Notes: generated by a model not told the origin, from the letters alone. A DNA stretch of 39,389 nucleotides from Candidatus Dormiibacterota bacterium (GCA_027306655.1 DAHUZL010000111.1:1-39389); one strand, 5' to 3'. Positions 9,424-18,112 are shown, counted from the stretch's first letter. Translations and numbers: made by a program.

Positions 9424-9439
9424 GATCTCTTGGTACTGT
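9411..9439 (+). promoter_or_regulatory. Predicted sigma70-type promoter for the gntR-gnat operon
   Basis: TTGACC (9411-9416) - 17 bp - TACTGT (9434-9439). Confidence 0.65.
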
Positions 9440-9489
9440 GCCTCTCGGCCTCGGCGCTCGTGGGGGCGCCCGAAGCAGGGGAGGGGCAG

Positions 9490-10809
9490 GTGCGCGAGAC
9501 CGCCGGCCAGCCGAAGTATCGCCGGCTGCGCGACACCCTGACCGCGCTGGTCCGAGACCTGCCCGACGGGGCCGCCCTCCCCACCGAACGCGAGCTCTGC
9601 CAGACGTTCGCGGTGTCGCGGTCGACGGTTCGCCAGGCCCTCCACCAGCTCGAGGTCGAGCAGAAGGTGGTGCGTCGTCAGGGCAGGGGAACCTTCGCGG
9701 CCCGGCCCAAGGTCGAGCAACCGCTCGAACTCACCAGCCACACCGAGGACATGCAGGCCCGCGGCATGGTCCCCGGCTCCAAGCTGATCGACGTGAGGCG
9801 GGTCGCTGCCGAGGGCGAGCCGGCGGCGATGCTGGGGGTGGCGGTCGGATCGGAGCTGCTGCGAATCGAGCGCCTGCGCCTGGCCGACGGGGATCCAATG
9901 GCGATCGAGGTGCTCTTCGTCGACGGGGCCCGATTCGATGGGATCTCGGCCGCCCTGGGCGAGCACGCATCCTTCTATCAGCTGCTCCACGCCACCTATG
10001 GGGTTGAGCTGGCATCGGCCGAGGAGACCATCGAGGCGGTGGTCGCCGGGACCCGCGAGGCGGAGCTGCTGGGGTCGCGACCCGGCGCCCCCCTCCTCCT
10101 CCTCTCCCGCCGCACCCTCGACACGGCCGGCCGCCCGACCGAGTTCGTCCGCTCGCTCTACCGAGGCGACCGCGTCCGCTTCCGTACCAACCTGCGGCGC
10201 CCGCCGGGCGGCTCGGACCGGACCCCGGGGACCCTTCTCCGCGATGCCGTTCCCGCCGACGCCCCGGCCCTGGGCTCGGTGTTCATCGCGGCATGGAGGG
10301 AGGCCTACCCCGGGATCGTGGACGCCGCCATCCTGGCCGCCCTGGACCCGGACGAGGTCACCGATTGGCTCCAGAGCCTGCTCGACTCGGTCGGACGGAC
10401 GATGGTCGTGGCCGAGGATCCAGCCGGGCGGGTCGTGGGCTTCACCCGCTTCGGCGAGGATCCCGATGACCCGCGCCGGGGGCAGGTCTACGCCCTCTAC
10501 GTCCATCCGGGCGCCGCCCACCGGGGCATCGGGCACGCCCTGCTCGGACACGCCGTGGAGCGATTGTCCGCCGATCGTCCCGCGTCCGTGTCGCTCTGGG
10601 TGTTCGAGCGCAACCATCGGGCCCGTCGCCTCTACGCATCGCTGGGTTTCACCCCCGACGGTGCCCGCCGGATCGATCCGCGCTATCGGGCCGAAGAGGT
10701 CAGGCTGCTTCGGCCCTGGGACGGACGGCCTGCGATCCGGGAGCTGCCCCCCGCCCCTGCAGCCGTCGGCCTCCAGGCGATGGACGGGCCCCGACGGACG
10801 CACGGGTGA
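9490..10809 (+). CDS. GntR (HutC/UTRA) transcriptional regulator fused to a C-terminal GNAT acetyltransferase domain
   Basis: N-terminal wHTH LRDTLTALVRDLPDGAALPTERELCQTFAVSRSTVRQALHQLEVEQKVVRRQGRGTFAA; UTRA-like middle; C-terminal GNAT with acetyl-CoA loop VYALYVHPGAAHRGIGHALLGHAVERL and WVFERNHRARRLYASLGF. GTG start with GGAGGGG RBS. Confidence 0.85.
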   Translation: MRETAGQPKYRRLRDTLTALVRDLPDGAALPTERELCQTFAVSRSTVRQALHQLEVEQKVVRRQGRGTFAARPKVEQPLELTSHTEDMQARGMVPGSKLIDVRRVAAEGEPAAMLGVAVGSELLRIERLRLADGDPMAIEVLFVDGARFDGISAALGEHASFYQLLHATYGVELASAEETIEAVVAGTREAELLGSRPGAPLLLLSRRTLDTAGRPTEFVRSLYRGDRVRFRTNLRRPPGGSDRTPGTLLRDAVPADAPALGSVFIAAWREAYPGIVDAAILAALDPDEVTDWLQSLLDSVGRTMVVAEDPAGRVVGFTRFGEDPDDPRRGQVYALYVHPGAAHRGIGHALLGHAVERLSADRPASVSLWVFERNHRARRLYASLGFTPDGARRIDPRYRAEEVRLLRPWDGRPAIRELPPAPAAVGLQAMDGPRRTHG

Positions 10810-10819
10810 TCCACGCGGG

Positions 10820-11920
10820 ATGAGGACCGCGGCCGGCTCCGGGTCTCAGCTGGAGTTGATCGAGGACGGCCCCCCGGGGCGACGATCCGGGCGGTTCCTG
10901 GGCGAGCTGGCCGGGGCGGTCGCCGCCGGACATCCCCCGAGCCTGCAGCTGGCGGTGGTGGGCCCGGCGGGGACGGCGATGCAGGCCTGGGGAGGGCTGG
11001 CCTGTGCGGTGGGCGATCCGACCCCGTCCACCCGCTCGACGCTCTATGACCTGGCCTCGCTGACCAAGGTGACCGTCACCGTTCCGCTCGCGGTCTGGCT
11101 GGAGCAGCGCGGCAGCTGGGCGCTCGACGACGCGGTGGCGAGGTGGGTCCCCCGCTTCCCTCGCACCGAGATCACCCTCCGCCATCTCCTCACCCACACC
11201 TCGGGGCTCCCCGCCCATCGACCCTTCTACCACCTCGGCCGGGGGCGTCCGACCGTGGAGCGGGCGCTGTTCGCCGAGGCGCGGTCGGCGGGTGCTCCGG
11301 GCCCGGTCCTCTACAGTGACCTGAACTTCATCCTCCTGGGATGGGCCGTGGCCCGCTGCGCCGGCACCCCTCTCGACCGCCTCACCGCCCTGCGCATCGC
11401 GGCGCCCCTGGGGATGACAACCGCCCGCTTCCGCCCGCCCGCGGGTCGGCGGACCGCGACCGCCGCCACCGAGCTGGACGGTGACCAGCGGCTGGAGCCG
11501 GGCCTCATCTGGGGGACGGTCCATGACGGCAACGCGGCGGCGCTGGGCGGGGTGGCGGGCCATGCCGGCCTCTTCGGCACCGCCTGGGACCTGGCCGCCT
11601 TCGCCCGGCCGCTGCTGGGCGGGCCGCCCCATCCACTGCTGAGCCCGTCGTCGATCGCGGCGATGTCCACGGCCCAGGCCGGCCGTCCGCCGGAGGTCCG
11701 AGGGCTGGGATGGCGGATCGGAGCGCCGGCCGAGTGGGGCCGGTGGCCTGCCTCCACCCTCTGGCACACCGGGTTCACCGGGACCTCGCTCCTGATCGCC
11801 CCCGCGGTCCCGGTCGCGGTCGCCCTTGTCAGCAACGGCGTCCACCCGCACCGGGCCCCGGCGGAGCAGGCGGCCCTCCGCGAGCACGTGCATCGCTGGG
11901 TGGCGCGGGCGTGGGGATGA
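10820..11920 (+). CDS. Serine hydrolase, class C beta-lactamase/PBP4*-like (YbbE-like by context)
   Basis: SLTK (SxxK) in LYDLASLTKVTVTVPLAVWLEQRG, LRHLLTHTSGLPAHRPFY, YSDLNFILLGW, HTGFTGTSLLI. Confidence 0.85.
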   Translation: MRTAAGSGSQLELIEDGPPGRRSGRFLGELAGAVAAGHPPSLQLAVVGPAGTAMQAWGGLACAVGDPTPSTRSTLYDLASLTKVTVTVPLAVWLEQRGSWALDDAVARWVPRFPRTEITLRHLLTHTSGLPAHRPFYHLGRGRPTVERALFAEARSAGAPGPVLYSDLNFILLGWAVARCAGTPLDRLTALRIAAPLGMTTARFRPPAGRRTATAATELDGDQRLEPGLIWGTVHDGNAAALGGVAGHAGLFGTAWDLAAFARPLLGGPPHPLLSPSSIAAMSTAQAGRPPEVRGLGWRIGAPAEWGRWPASTLWHTGFTGTSLLIAPAVPVAVALVSNGVHPHRAPAEQAALREHVHRWVARAWG

Positions 11921-14013
11921 GGGGACCGGCGGATTCCCCCGCCGGCCTGGTTGGGCTCGCGACCGAGCAGGTTCGGGACGACGTGGGCGACCTGGATACG
12001 CTGACGGTCGACGCCATCGTCGGCCTCATGTGCGCCGAGGCGAGGCGGGCGCCCGCGGCGGTGGCGGTGGCCGGGCCCGCGATCACCCGTGCCGTCGAGG
12101 CCGTCGTCCTCCGCCTCCAGGCGGGCGGGCGTCTCGTCTATGTCGGGGCGGGGACCGCGGGACGGCTCGGCATGCTCGACGCGGCCGAGGCGGGACCCAC
12201 CTTCAGCGCTCCGCCGGGGCAGGTGGTGGCCGTGCTGGCGGGGGGAGACGGCGCCGTCAGCGTGCCGGCCGAGCGGGCCGAGGACGATCGGGACGCGGGG
12301 TCCCGGGCGATGACGGAGCTCGGAATCGGCCCGGCCGATGCGGTGGTGGGGATCTCGGCCAGCGGTCGGACCCCGTACGTGGTGGCGGCGGTGGAGACCG
12401 CCAGGGGCGCCGGCGCCGTCACCGTGGGCCTTGCCTGCAACGTCGGGTCCCCGCTGGGGCAGGCGGCGGAGCTCGCGATCGAGGTGGCGGTGGGGCCCGA
12501 GGTCATCGGCGGGTCGACCCGGCTCAATGCCGGCACGGCGCAGAAGATCGTGCTCAACATCATCTCGACCGCCGCCATGGTCAGGCTCGGCAAGGTCCAC
12601 GGGACCCTGATGGTGGAGCTCCGTCCCACCAACCAGAAGCTACGCGACCGGGCGGTCCGGATCGTCGCCGCGGTCGCCGCGGTCAGTCTCTCCGAGGCGC
12701 GCGCGGCCCTGGGCCAGGCGATGTGGCAACCCAAGGTGGCCGCGGTGATGCTGGTCGGGAGGACGGACCGCGATCGGGCGCTGGCACTGCTGGCGGAGCG
12801 CAACGGTCGCCTGCGGCCGGTCCTCGACGCACTGTCCGCTCCGGCGGGGGCGAGGCCCGCCGCGGCTCCCGCCGTTCCGACGCAGCGCTCGCGGCGGCTG
12901 GGGGTGGGGGCGGCGGTGGTCGACGGCACCCTGGTCCGCGGCGACGTCGCCGTCCGTGCCGGACGGATCGTGGCGGTGGGGCTGCCCGGCTCGGGCCAGG
13001 ACCTGGCCATCCCTGGGCTGGTCGACCTCCAGGTGAACGGCTACGCCGGCGTCGACATCCTCGAGGCCGATCCCGACGCGCTCCGGTCCATGGGCGCGGC
13101 CCTGATCCGCGCCGGGGTCTTCGCCTACCTGCCCACCCTGGTCAGCGGCGAGGTGGCCCCGACGGTCGAAGCGATCCGCCGCATCACGCAGTACATCGAG
13201 CACCCCGGGCAGGGTGGGGGCCCGGTCGCCTCCCCGCTCGGCGTCCACCTGGAGGGGCCGTTCCTCGCCCCCGGGCGAGCCGGAGCCCACCGGCTCCGCC
13301 ACCTGCGCCCGCCCGACCCGGTCCTCCTCGCGGAGCTGCTGGGCGCGGGCCGGGTGAGCCTCCTCACCCTGGCGCCGGAGCTGCCGGGGGCGCTTGCGCT
13401 CATCGCCGACGCGGTGGCGCGGGGGGTGGTCGTCTCGCTCGGACACAGCGCGGCCACCGCTGAGGAGGCCCGGGCCGCCCACGCCGCTGGGGCCACCGCC
13501 GTCACCCACCTCTTCAATGGGATGCCCCCGCTGGCCTCGCGGTCACCGGGGCTGGCCGCGTCCGCGCTCCTTCTTCCCGGACTCACCCCCCAGGTCATCG
13601 CCGATGGGCTCCACGTCGCCGACGAGATGGTGCGCCTGGCATTCCAGGCCGCCCCCGGCCGCTGCACCCTGGTCAGCGATGCGATCGCGGCCGCCGGCGT
13701 GGGAGACGGCCCGTTCCGGCTCGGAGACCTCGACATCGAGGTGCGCGACGGGGTGGCCCGTCGGTCGGACGGGACACTGGCGGGGAGCGCCCTGGGACTC
13801 GCCACCGGGCTGGTCACCCTTCACCGCCTCGGCGTCAGCCTCACCGACTCCGTGGACGCGGCCACCCGGCGACCGGCTCAGCTGCTGGGTGAGCCTCGGG
13901 TCGGGCGTCTCATCCCGGGCGGTTCCGCGAACCTCATCGTGGTCGACGGGGCCCTGAGCCTCCGCCGGGTCCTGGCCGCTGGACGGGAGCTCGACCCGCC
14001 CGCGCCCCGCTGA
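11917..14013 (+). CDS. murQ-nagA: Bifunctional N-acetylmuramic acid 6-phosphate etherase (MurQ) - N-acetylglucosamine-6-phosphate deacetylase (NagA) fusion
   Basis: Start ATGA overlaps the previous stop. N-half: GAGTAGRLGMLDAAEAGPTF, LAGGDGAV, AEDDRDAG, VGISASGRTPYVV, GGSTRLNAGTAQKIVLNIISTAAMVRLGKVHGTLMVELRPTNQKL. C-half: IPGLVDLQVNGYAGVD, GVHLEGPFLAPGRAGAH, VSLGHSAATAEEA, VTHLFNGM, VIADGLHV, LVSDAIAAAG. Junction near 12840-12890. Confidence 0.9.
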   Translation: MRGPADSPAGLVGLATEQVRDDVGDLDTLTVDAIVGLMCAEARRAPAAVAVAGPAITRAVEAVVLRLQAGGRLVYVGAGTAGRLGMLDAAEAGPTFSAPPGQVVAVLAGGDGAVSVPAERAEDDRDAGSRAMTELGIGPADAVVGISASGRTPYVVAAVETARGAGAVTVGLACNVGSPLGQAAELAIEVAVGPEVIGGSTRLNAGTAQKIVLNIISTAAMVRLGKVHGTLMVELRPTNQKLRDRAVRIVAAVAAVSLSEARAALGQAMWQPKVAAVMLVGRTDRDRALALLAERNGRLRPVLDALSAPAGARPAAAPAVPTQRSRRLGVGAAVVDGTLVRGDVAVRAGRIVAVGLPGSGQDLAIPGLVDLQVNGYAGVDILEADPDALRSMGAALIRAGVFAYLPTLVSGEVAPTVEAIRRITQYIEHPGQGGGPVASPLGVHLEGPFLAPGRAGAHRLRHLRPPDPVLLAELLGAGRVSLLTLAPELPGALALIADAVARGVVVSLGHSAATAEEARAAHAAGATAVTHLFNGMPPLASRSPGLAASALLLPGLTPQVIADGLHVADEMVRLAFQAAPGRCTLVSDAIAAAGVGDGPFRLGDLDIEVRDGVARRSDGTLAGSALGLATGLVTLHRLGVSLTDSVDAATRRPAQLLGEPRVGRLIPGGSANLIVVDGALSLRRVLAAGRELDPPAPR

Positions 14014-14165
14014 CGCAGATGGTCGATGCCGGGTCGGCGCGGTCTGTTCGGGGTGCCCGCGCCATTGGTCTCGGGCCCGCCGGCAGGTCCAACCCACCCG
14101 CTCGGCACCCGAAGTAGTGACCGTTGAGATCAGCCATGCGGCGTAGGGTCCAATACCGGGGAAGA

Positions 14166-14186
14166 TAGCACCTATTGTGCTACACT
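14166..14186 (+). promoter_or_regulatory. Predicted leaderless vapBC-type promoter with overlapping inverted repeat operator
   Basis: TAGCAC-ctatt-GTGCTA (14166-14182) overlapping an extended -10, TGC-TACACT (14178-14186), 7 nt before the GTG start at 14194. Confidence 0.55.
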
Positions 14187-14193
14187 TCACCCC

Positions 14194-14472
14194 GTGACGC
14201 GGATTGGTGTGCGCGAACTGCGGCAGCACGCGAGCCGGTACCTCGACCTGGTCAAGGCAGGCGAGACGGTGGAGGTGTCTGAGCGAGGGGAGCTGGTCGC
14301 GCTGCTGGTCTCACCGCGTCCGGCGGTGGCGGCGCGCGATCGCCTGGTGGCCGCGGGTCGGCTGGCACCGGCCCCGGCTCGGTTCCAGCTACCGGCTCGC
14401 CGGGTCCGCCCGGACAGGGAGGAGACGGCGTCCGCGGTCCTCGACCGGCTGCGTGGAGAGCGGTTGGCGTGA
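14194..14472 (+). CDS. Phd/YefM-type antitoxin (VapB-like)
   Basis: VRELRQHASRYLDLVKAGETVEVSERGELVALLV is a Phd/YefM N-terminal DNA-binding motif; overlaps the downstream PIN gene. Confidence 0.88.
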   Translation: MTRIGVRELRQHASRYLDLVKAGETVEVSERGELVALLVSPRPAVAARDRLVAAGRLAPAPARFQLPARRVRPDREETASAVLDRLRGERLA

Positions 14473-14861
14473 TCTACCTCGACACCTCTGCGCTGGTGAA
14501 GCTCGTCTTCGAGGAAGCCGAGAGCGAGGCGTTGGAGCGGTGGCTGGTGGAGCGAGACGACTCGCCGAAGGTGACCAGCGAGCTCTCGACCATCGAGCTC
14601 CTTCGTGCGTGCCGCCGCGTCGACGAGGGGGCCGTGACGGCAGCACGGCAGGTCCTGGCCGGCCTTGACCTGCTCCCGATGACCGGCGAGCTCGTGGGAC
14701 AGGCGGCCTTGGTCGGCCCTGCCGAGCTGCGCAGCCTCGATGCCATCCACCTGGCAAGCGCCCTGATGTTGACCGGGACCCTCGACGCCTTCGTCGCGTA
14801 CGACACCAGGCTGGGCACGGCCGCTCGCGACGCCGGCCTCGAGGTCGCGGCACCCGCGTGA
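14469..14861 (+). CDS. PIN-domain ribonuclease toxin (VapC-like)
   Basis: MIYLDTSALVKLVFEEAESEAL N-terminus, TSELSTIELLRA, LRSLDAIHLASAL, FVAYDTRLGTAARDAGLEV - canonical PIN acidic residues. Confidence 0.92.
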   Translation: MIYLDTSALVKLVFEEAESEALERWLVERDDSPKVTSELSTIELLRACRRVDEGAVTAARQVLAGLDLLPMTGELVGQAALVGPAELRSLDAIHLASALMLTGTLDAFVAYDTRLGTAARDAGLEVAAPA

Positions 14862-15159
14862 GGGGTGCTCCCGTCTCCGGTCTTCGCATCGGCGGCCCAC
14901 CGAGCATCCGCTGCTGCCGGTGACACGTATCGGACACTGTCCCCGAGTGGTTCCTCGCCGAGGTCGTCGCGGTGGCGGCGGGACCCCGGACCGGCGCGGA
15001 CGACACCGATCGACCGCGCTGCACCGATACGACCACCCGATGCCGATACCTGCCCGTCAGGGATGTCACACTCGCGTGCACCCTGGCCAGATGCCCGCGG
15101 GCACGGTCATACTGCGACGCATCGATCCGGGGGAGCTGTGACGTCCCCACCGAGGAGTC

Positions 15160-17508
15160 GTGGTGTTCGCCGCACTGGGCCGCTTCATCTACCGCCACCG
15201 CCGCCCCATCCCGCTGGTCATGCTGGGGGTGGCGGTCGCCGCCTTCTCCATGTCCGCGGCCTTCGGCGGGCAGCTCAGCCCCGGTGGGTTCACCATCCCG
15301 GGTTCCAACTCCGCCCGCGCCGAGGCGCTGCTCGCCCGCTCCTTCGGGAGCGGGCGCACGTCGCTTGTCGTCGTCTATGTCAGCCCGCTCCCCGATGCCG
15401 CCGGCGCAGCGGTGCAGCGGCAGGTCGACCAGAGCCTCCGACGACTCCGCGGCCACAGCCCGGTCAGCTCCATCCTCACCTACGCCTCGACCGGCGATCG
15501 CACCTTCGTCGGCGATCAGGGGCGGGCGACGTTCGCCGTGGTCAACCTCTCGATCTCGGAGACCCAGGCGATCACCCGCCTCCCCGCGCTGGAGGCCCGG
15601 ATCGGCCACCCCCGGGCCCTGAGGACGTACGTCACCGGTGCCCCTCCGGTCGACGCCCTCTACAACTCGACCCTGCAGCGCGACCTGGAGCGGACCGAGG
15701 TGATCACCCTCCCGATCTCCTTGGTGCTGCTGCTCTTCGTCTTCGGCTCGCTGGTGGCGGCGGCGCTCCCGCTCCTCACCGCGGGGCTGGCGCTGCCGAC
15801 CGCGCTGGCGATCGTCTCCCTGCTGGCGGCCCATCTCCAGATGTCGATCTTCGTCACCAATGTCGCCACCGTCATCGGCCTCGGCCTCGCGATCGACTAC
15901 GCGCTGTTCCTGGTGCGGCGGTTCCGCGAGGAGCTGGCGGCGGGCGACGTGGAACGGGCGCTGGAGCGGACCATGGCCACGGCCGGCAAGGCGATCGCGA
16001 TCTCGGGCACGGCGGTCGCGATCGGGCTCAGCTCGCTCATCCTCTTCCCCGCACCGGGGCTGCGCAGCATGGGCATCGGTGGCGTCGTCGTCGCCTGCTG
16101 CACGCTCCTCTTCGGCCTCACCGCCCTGCCCGCGGTGCTGGCGCTGCTCGGCACCCGGGTGAATCGCATGCGCGTGGGGTGGCCGCGGCTGGGCTCGCGG
16201 CGGCGCTCCGCCGGGGCCGCCGGCGCCGCCGCGGCGGTCGCGGCGGTCGCGGAGAGCCCGGGGCGGTCGGCTCCGGGCGGGAGAGGGTTCTGGGCCGGGG
16301 TGGCGCGGCTGGTGATGCGCCACCCGCTTCCGATCGCGCTGCCGGTGGTGGCACTCCTGGTGGCGGTGGGGACCCCCTTCCTCTCCCTCCAGCTCTCCAC
16401 CGGCGGGAGCATCGCCGACATCCCGCCGGGCCCAGCGCGGGTGGGATTCGCGCTCCTCACCCGCGACTTCCCCAGCGCCGGCGGCGGCGACGTCCTCACC
16501 CCCGTGATCGCGTACCCGACCCCGGGACTCACCGCGTCCCGGGCGCGCCAGCTGGCCGCCTACACCGCCCGGCTGCTCCAAGTCCCGGGCGTGACGTCGG
16601 TGCAGAGCGTGCTCGATCCCCCCCCGCATGTCTCGAGGGCGGCCTACCGCCGCTGGCTCGCGCTCCCCGCCGACCGCCGGCCCCCCGCCGTCGAGTCCTA
16701 CGTCAACGCCTTCCTCGCAGGCCGGGTGACGCAGCTGCAGGTGGGCAACGACGCCAACGCCAATGGCGCCGCCGGCAATCGCCTGGTGGTGCGGGTCCGG
16801 CGCGTGCGGCCACCCGCCGGAGCGCGCACCTACGTCACCGGTGGCGCCGCCGATGCGGTCGACTTCACCCAGGCTTTCCAGCACACCATGCCGCTGGCGG
16901 TGGTGGTGGTGATGGGGGTGACCGCGCTGGTGCTGATGCTCACGTTCGGCTCCCTGCTGCTGCCGCTGCAGGCGGTGGCGATGAGCCTGCTCTCCCTGAG
17001 CGCGGCCTTCGGCGCCCTGGTCTGGATCTTCCAGCAGGGCCACCTCGCCTCGGTGCTGGGCTTCACGCCAGCCGGGTCGATCGTCGCCACCGACCCCGTC
17101 CTCATCTTCGCGATCGTCTTCGGGCTGTCGATGGACTACGAGGTGTTCCTGCTCTCGCGCATCCGCGAGCGCTACGTGGCGACCGGCGACACCCGCCGCG
17201 CGGTCGCCGAGGGCCTGTCGGCCACCGGCGGCCTGATCACCAGTGCCGCGCTGATCATGATCACCGTCTTCGGCGCCTTCGGCCTCAGCAACATCCTCGA
17301 GCTCAAGGCGCTCGGATTCGGGATGGCGCTGGCGGTGGCGGTGGATGCCAGCCTGGTCCGCGGCGTGCTGGTGCCCGCGCTGATGCGCCTGCTCGGCCGC
17401 GCCAACTGGTGGGCGCCCCGCCGGCTGCAGCGCTGGGTCGAGCGGCTGGGGTTCTACGAGCCGCCGGCCGCGGTCGCCGACCGCGGCGAGCTCCCGGTCG
17501 CCGGCTGA
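15160..17508 (+). CDS. MMPL family (RND-type) membrane transporter
   Basis: Two repeats of large extracytoplasmic domain plus TM block; GLGLAIDYALFLVRRFREEL and VFGLSMDYEVFLLSRIRERYVATGD are MMPL signature motifs. GTG start. Confidence 0.93.
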   Translation: MVFAALGRFIYRHRRPIPLVMLGVAVAAFSMSAAFGGQLSPGGFTIPGSNSARAEALLARSFGSGRTSLVVVYVSPLPDAAGAAVQRQVDQSLRRLRGHSPVSSILTYASTGDRTFVGDQGRATFAVVNLSISETQAITRLPALEARIGHPRALRTYVTGAPPVDALYNSTLQRDLERTEVITLPISLVLLLFVFGSLVAAALPLLTAGLALPTALAIVSLLAAHLQMSIFVTNVATVIGLGLAIDYALFLVRRFREELAAGDVERALERTMATAGKAIAISGTAVAIGLSSLILFPAPGLRSMGIGGVVVACCTLLFGLTALPAVLALLGTRVNRMRVGWPRLGSRRRSAGAAGAAAAVAAVAESPGRSAPGGRGFWAGVARLVMRHPLPIALPVVALLVAVGTPFLSLQLSTGGSIADIPPGPARVGFALLTRDFPSAGGGDVLTPVIAYPTPGLTASRARQLAAYTARLLQVPGVTSVQSVLDPPPHVSRAAYRRWLALPADRRPPAVESYVNAFLAGRVTQLQVGNDANANGAAGNRLVVRVRRVRPPAGARTYVTGGAADAVDFTQAFQHTMPLAVVVVMGVTALVLMLTFGSLLLPLQAVAMSLLSLSAAFGALVWIFQQGHLASVLGFTPAGSIVATDPVLIFAIVFGLSMDYEVFLLSRIRERYVATGDTRRAVAEGLSATGGLITSAALIMITVFGAFGLSNILELKALGFGMALAVAVDASLVRGVLVPALMRLLGRANWWAPRRLQRWVERLGFYEPPAAVADRGELPVAG

Positions 17509-17617
17509 GCTCGCGCCGCCCCGGCGGCCGGTTCACGGACCGCCGGCCCGTGGCATGCTTGGGGGCGGCCGGCGGCCACCCCGCCGCCGGCACCCCAAGG
17601 GAACGGAGAGTCAGCCC

Positions 17618-18112
17618 ATGCAGTACGGACGCTACCTGGAGGAGTTCACCGTCGGCGCCACCTACCGGCACTGGCCCGGCAAGACCATCACCGAGTCGGA
17701 CGACCACCTGTTCTGCGCCCTCACCCTGAACCACCACCCGCTCCACACCGACGCCGCCTACGCCGCCGAGCGGACCCAGTTCGGGCGCAATGTCGTGGTC
17801 GGCAACCTTATCTACAGTCTCGCCATCGGGATGAGCGTCGCCGACGTCAGCGGCAAGGCGATCGCCAACCTGGAGGTGGACGAGCTTCGCCACCTCGCCC
17901 CCACCTTCCACGGCGACACCGTCTATGCCGAGTCGACCGTGCTGGCGGTGACGCCGTCCGCGAGCAAGCCCGACCGCGGCGTGGTCACGGTCGCGACCCG
18001 GGTGCGCAACCAGCGGGGTGAGCTGGTGTGCTCGTTCCGCCGCAAGGTGATGGTGCCGTCGCGGGCGGCCCACCCCGACCTCCAACCCCCCGACCTCGTC
18101 GCCGGCGGCTGA
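17618..18112 (+). CDS. MaoC-like hot-dog dehydratase (candidate mesaconyl-CoA hydratase)
   Basis: YLEEFTVGATYRHWPGKTITESDDHLFCALTLNHHPLHTDAAYAAERTQFGRNVVVGNLIYSLAIGMSV; hydratase motif with NHHPLHxD; RBS GGAGAG. Confidence 0.88.
   Translation: MQYGRYLEEFTVGATYRHWPGKTITESDDHLFCALTLNHHPLHTDAAYAAERTQFGRNVVVGNLIYSLAIGMSVADVSGKAIANLEVDELRHLAPTFHGDTVYAESTVLAVTPSASKPDRGVVTVATRVRNQRGELVCSFRRKVMVPSRAAHPDLQPPDLVAGG

Noticed and set aside
13934-14137. Minus-strand ORF MADLNGHYFGCRAGG... in the gap after murQ-nagA
   Set aside because: Only the first residues look protein-like; no recognisable domain, RBS or promoter, and it overlaps the murQ-nagA 3' end.
15092-15103. Perfect 12-bp palindrome TGCCCGCGGGCA upstream of the MMPL gene
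   Set aside because: At this GC content, palindromes of this length are expected many times per window by chance; no convincing promoter pairs with it.
16200-16260. Short GCC/GGC-GGT-CGC tandem repeats in the MMPL gene
   Set aside because: Encodes an Ala/Val-rich linker (GAAGAAAAVAAVAE); ordinary GC-rich low complexity.
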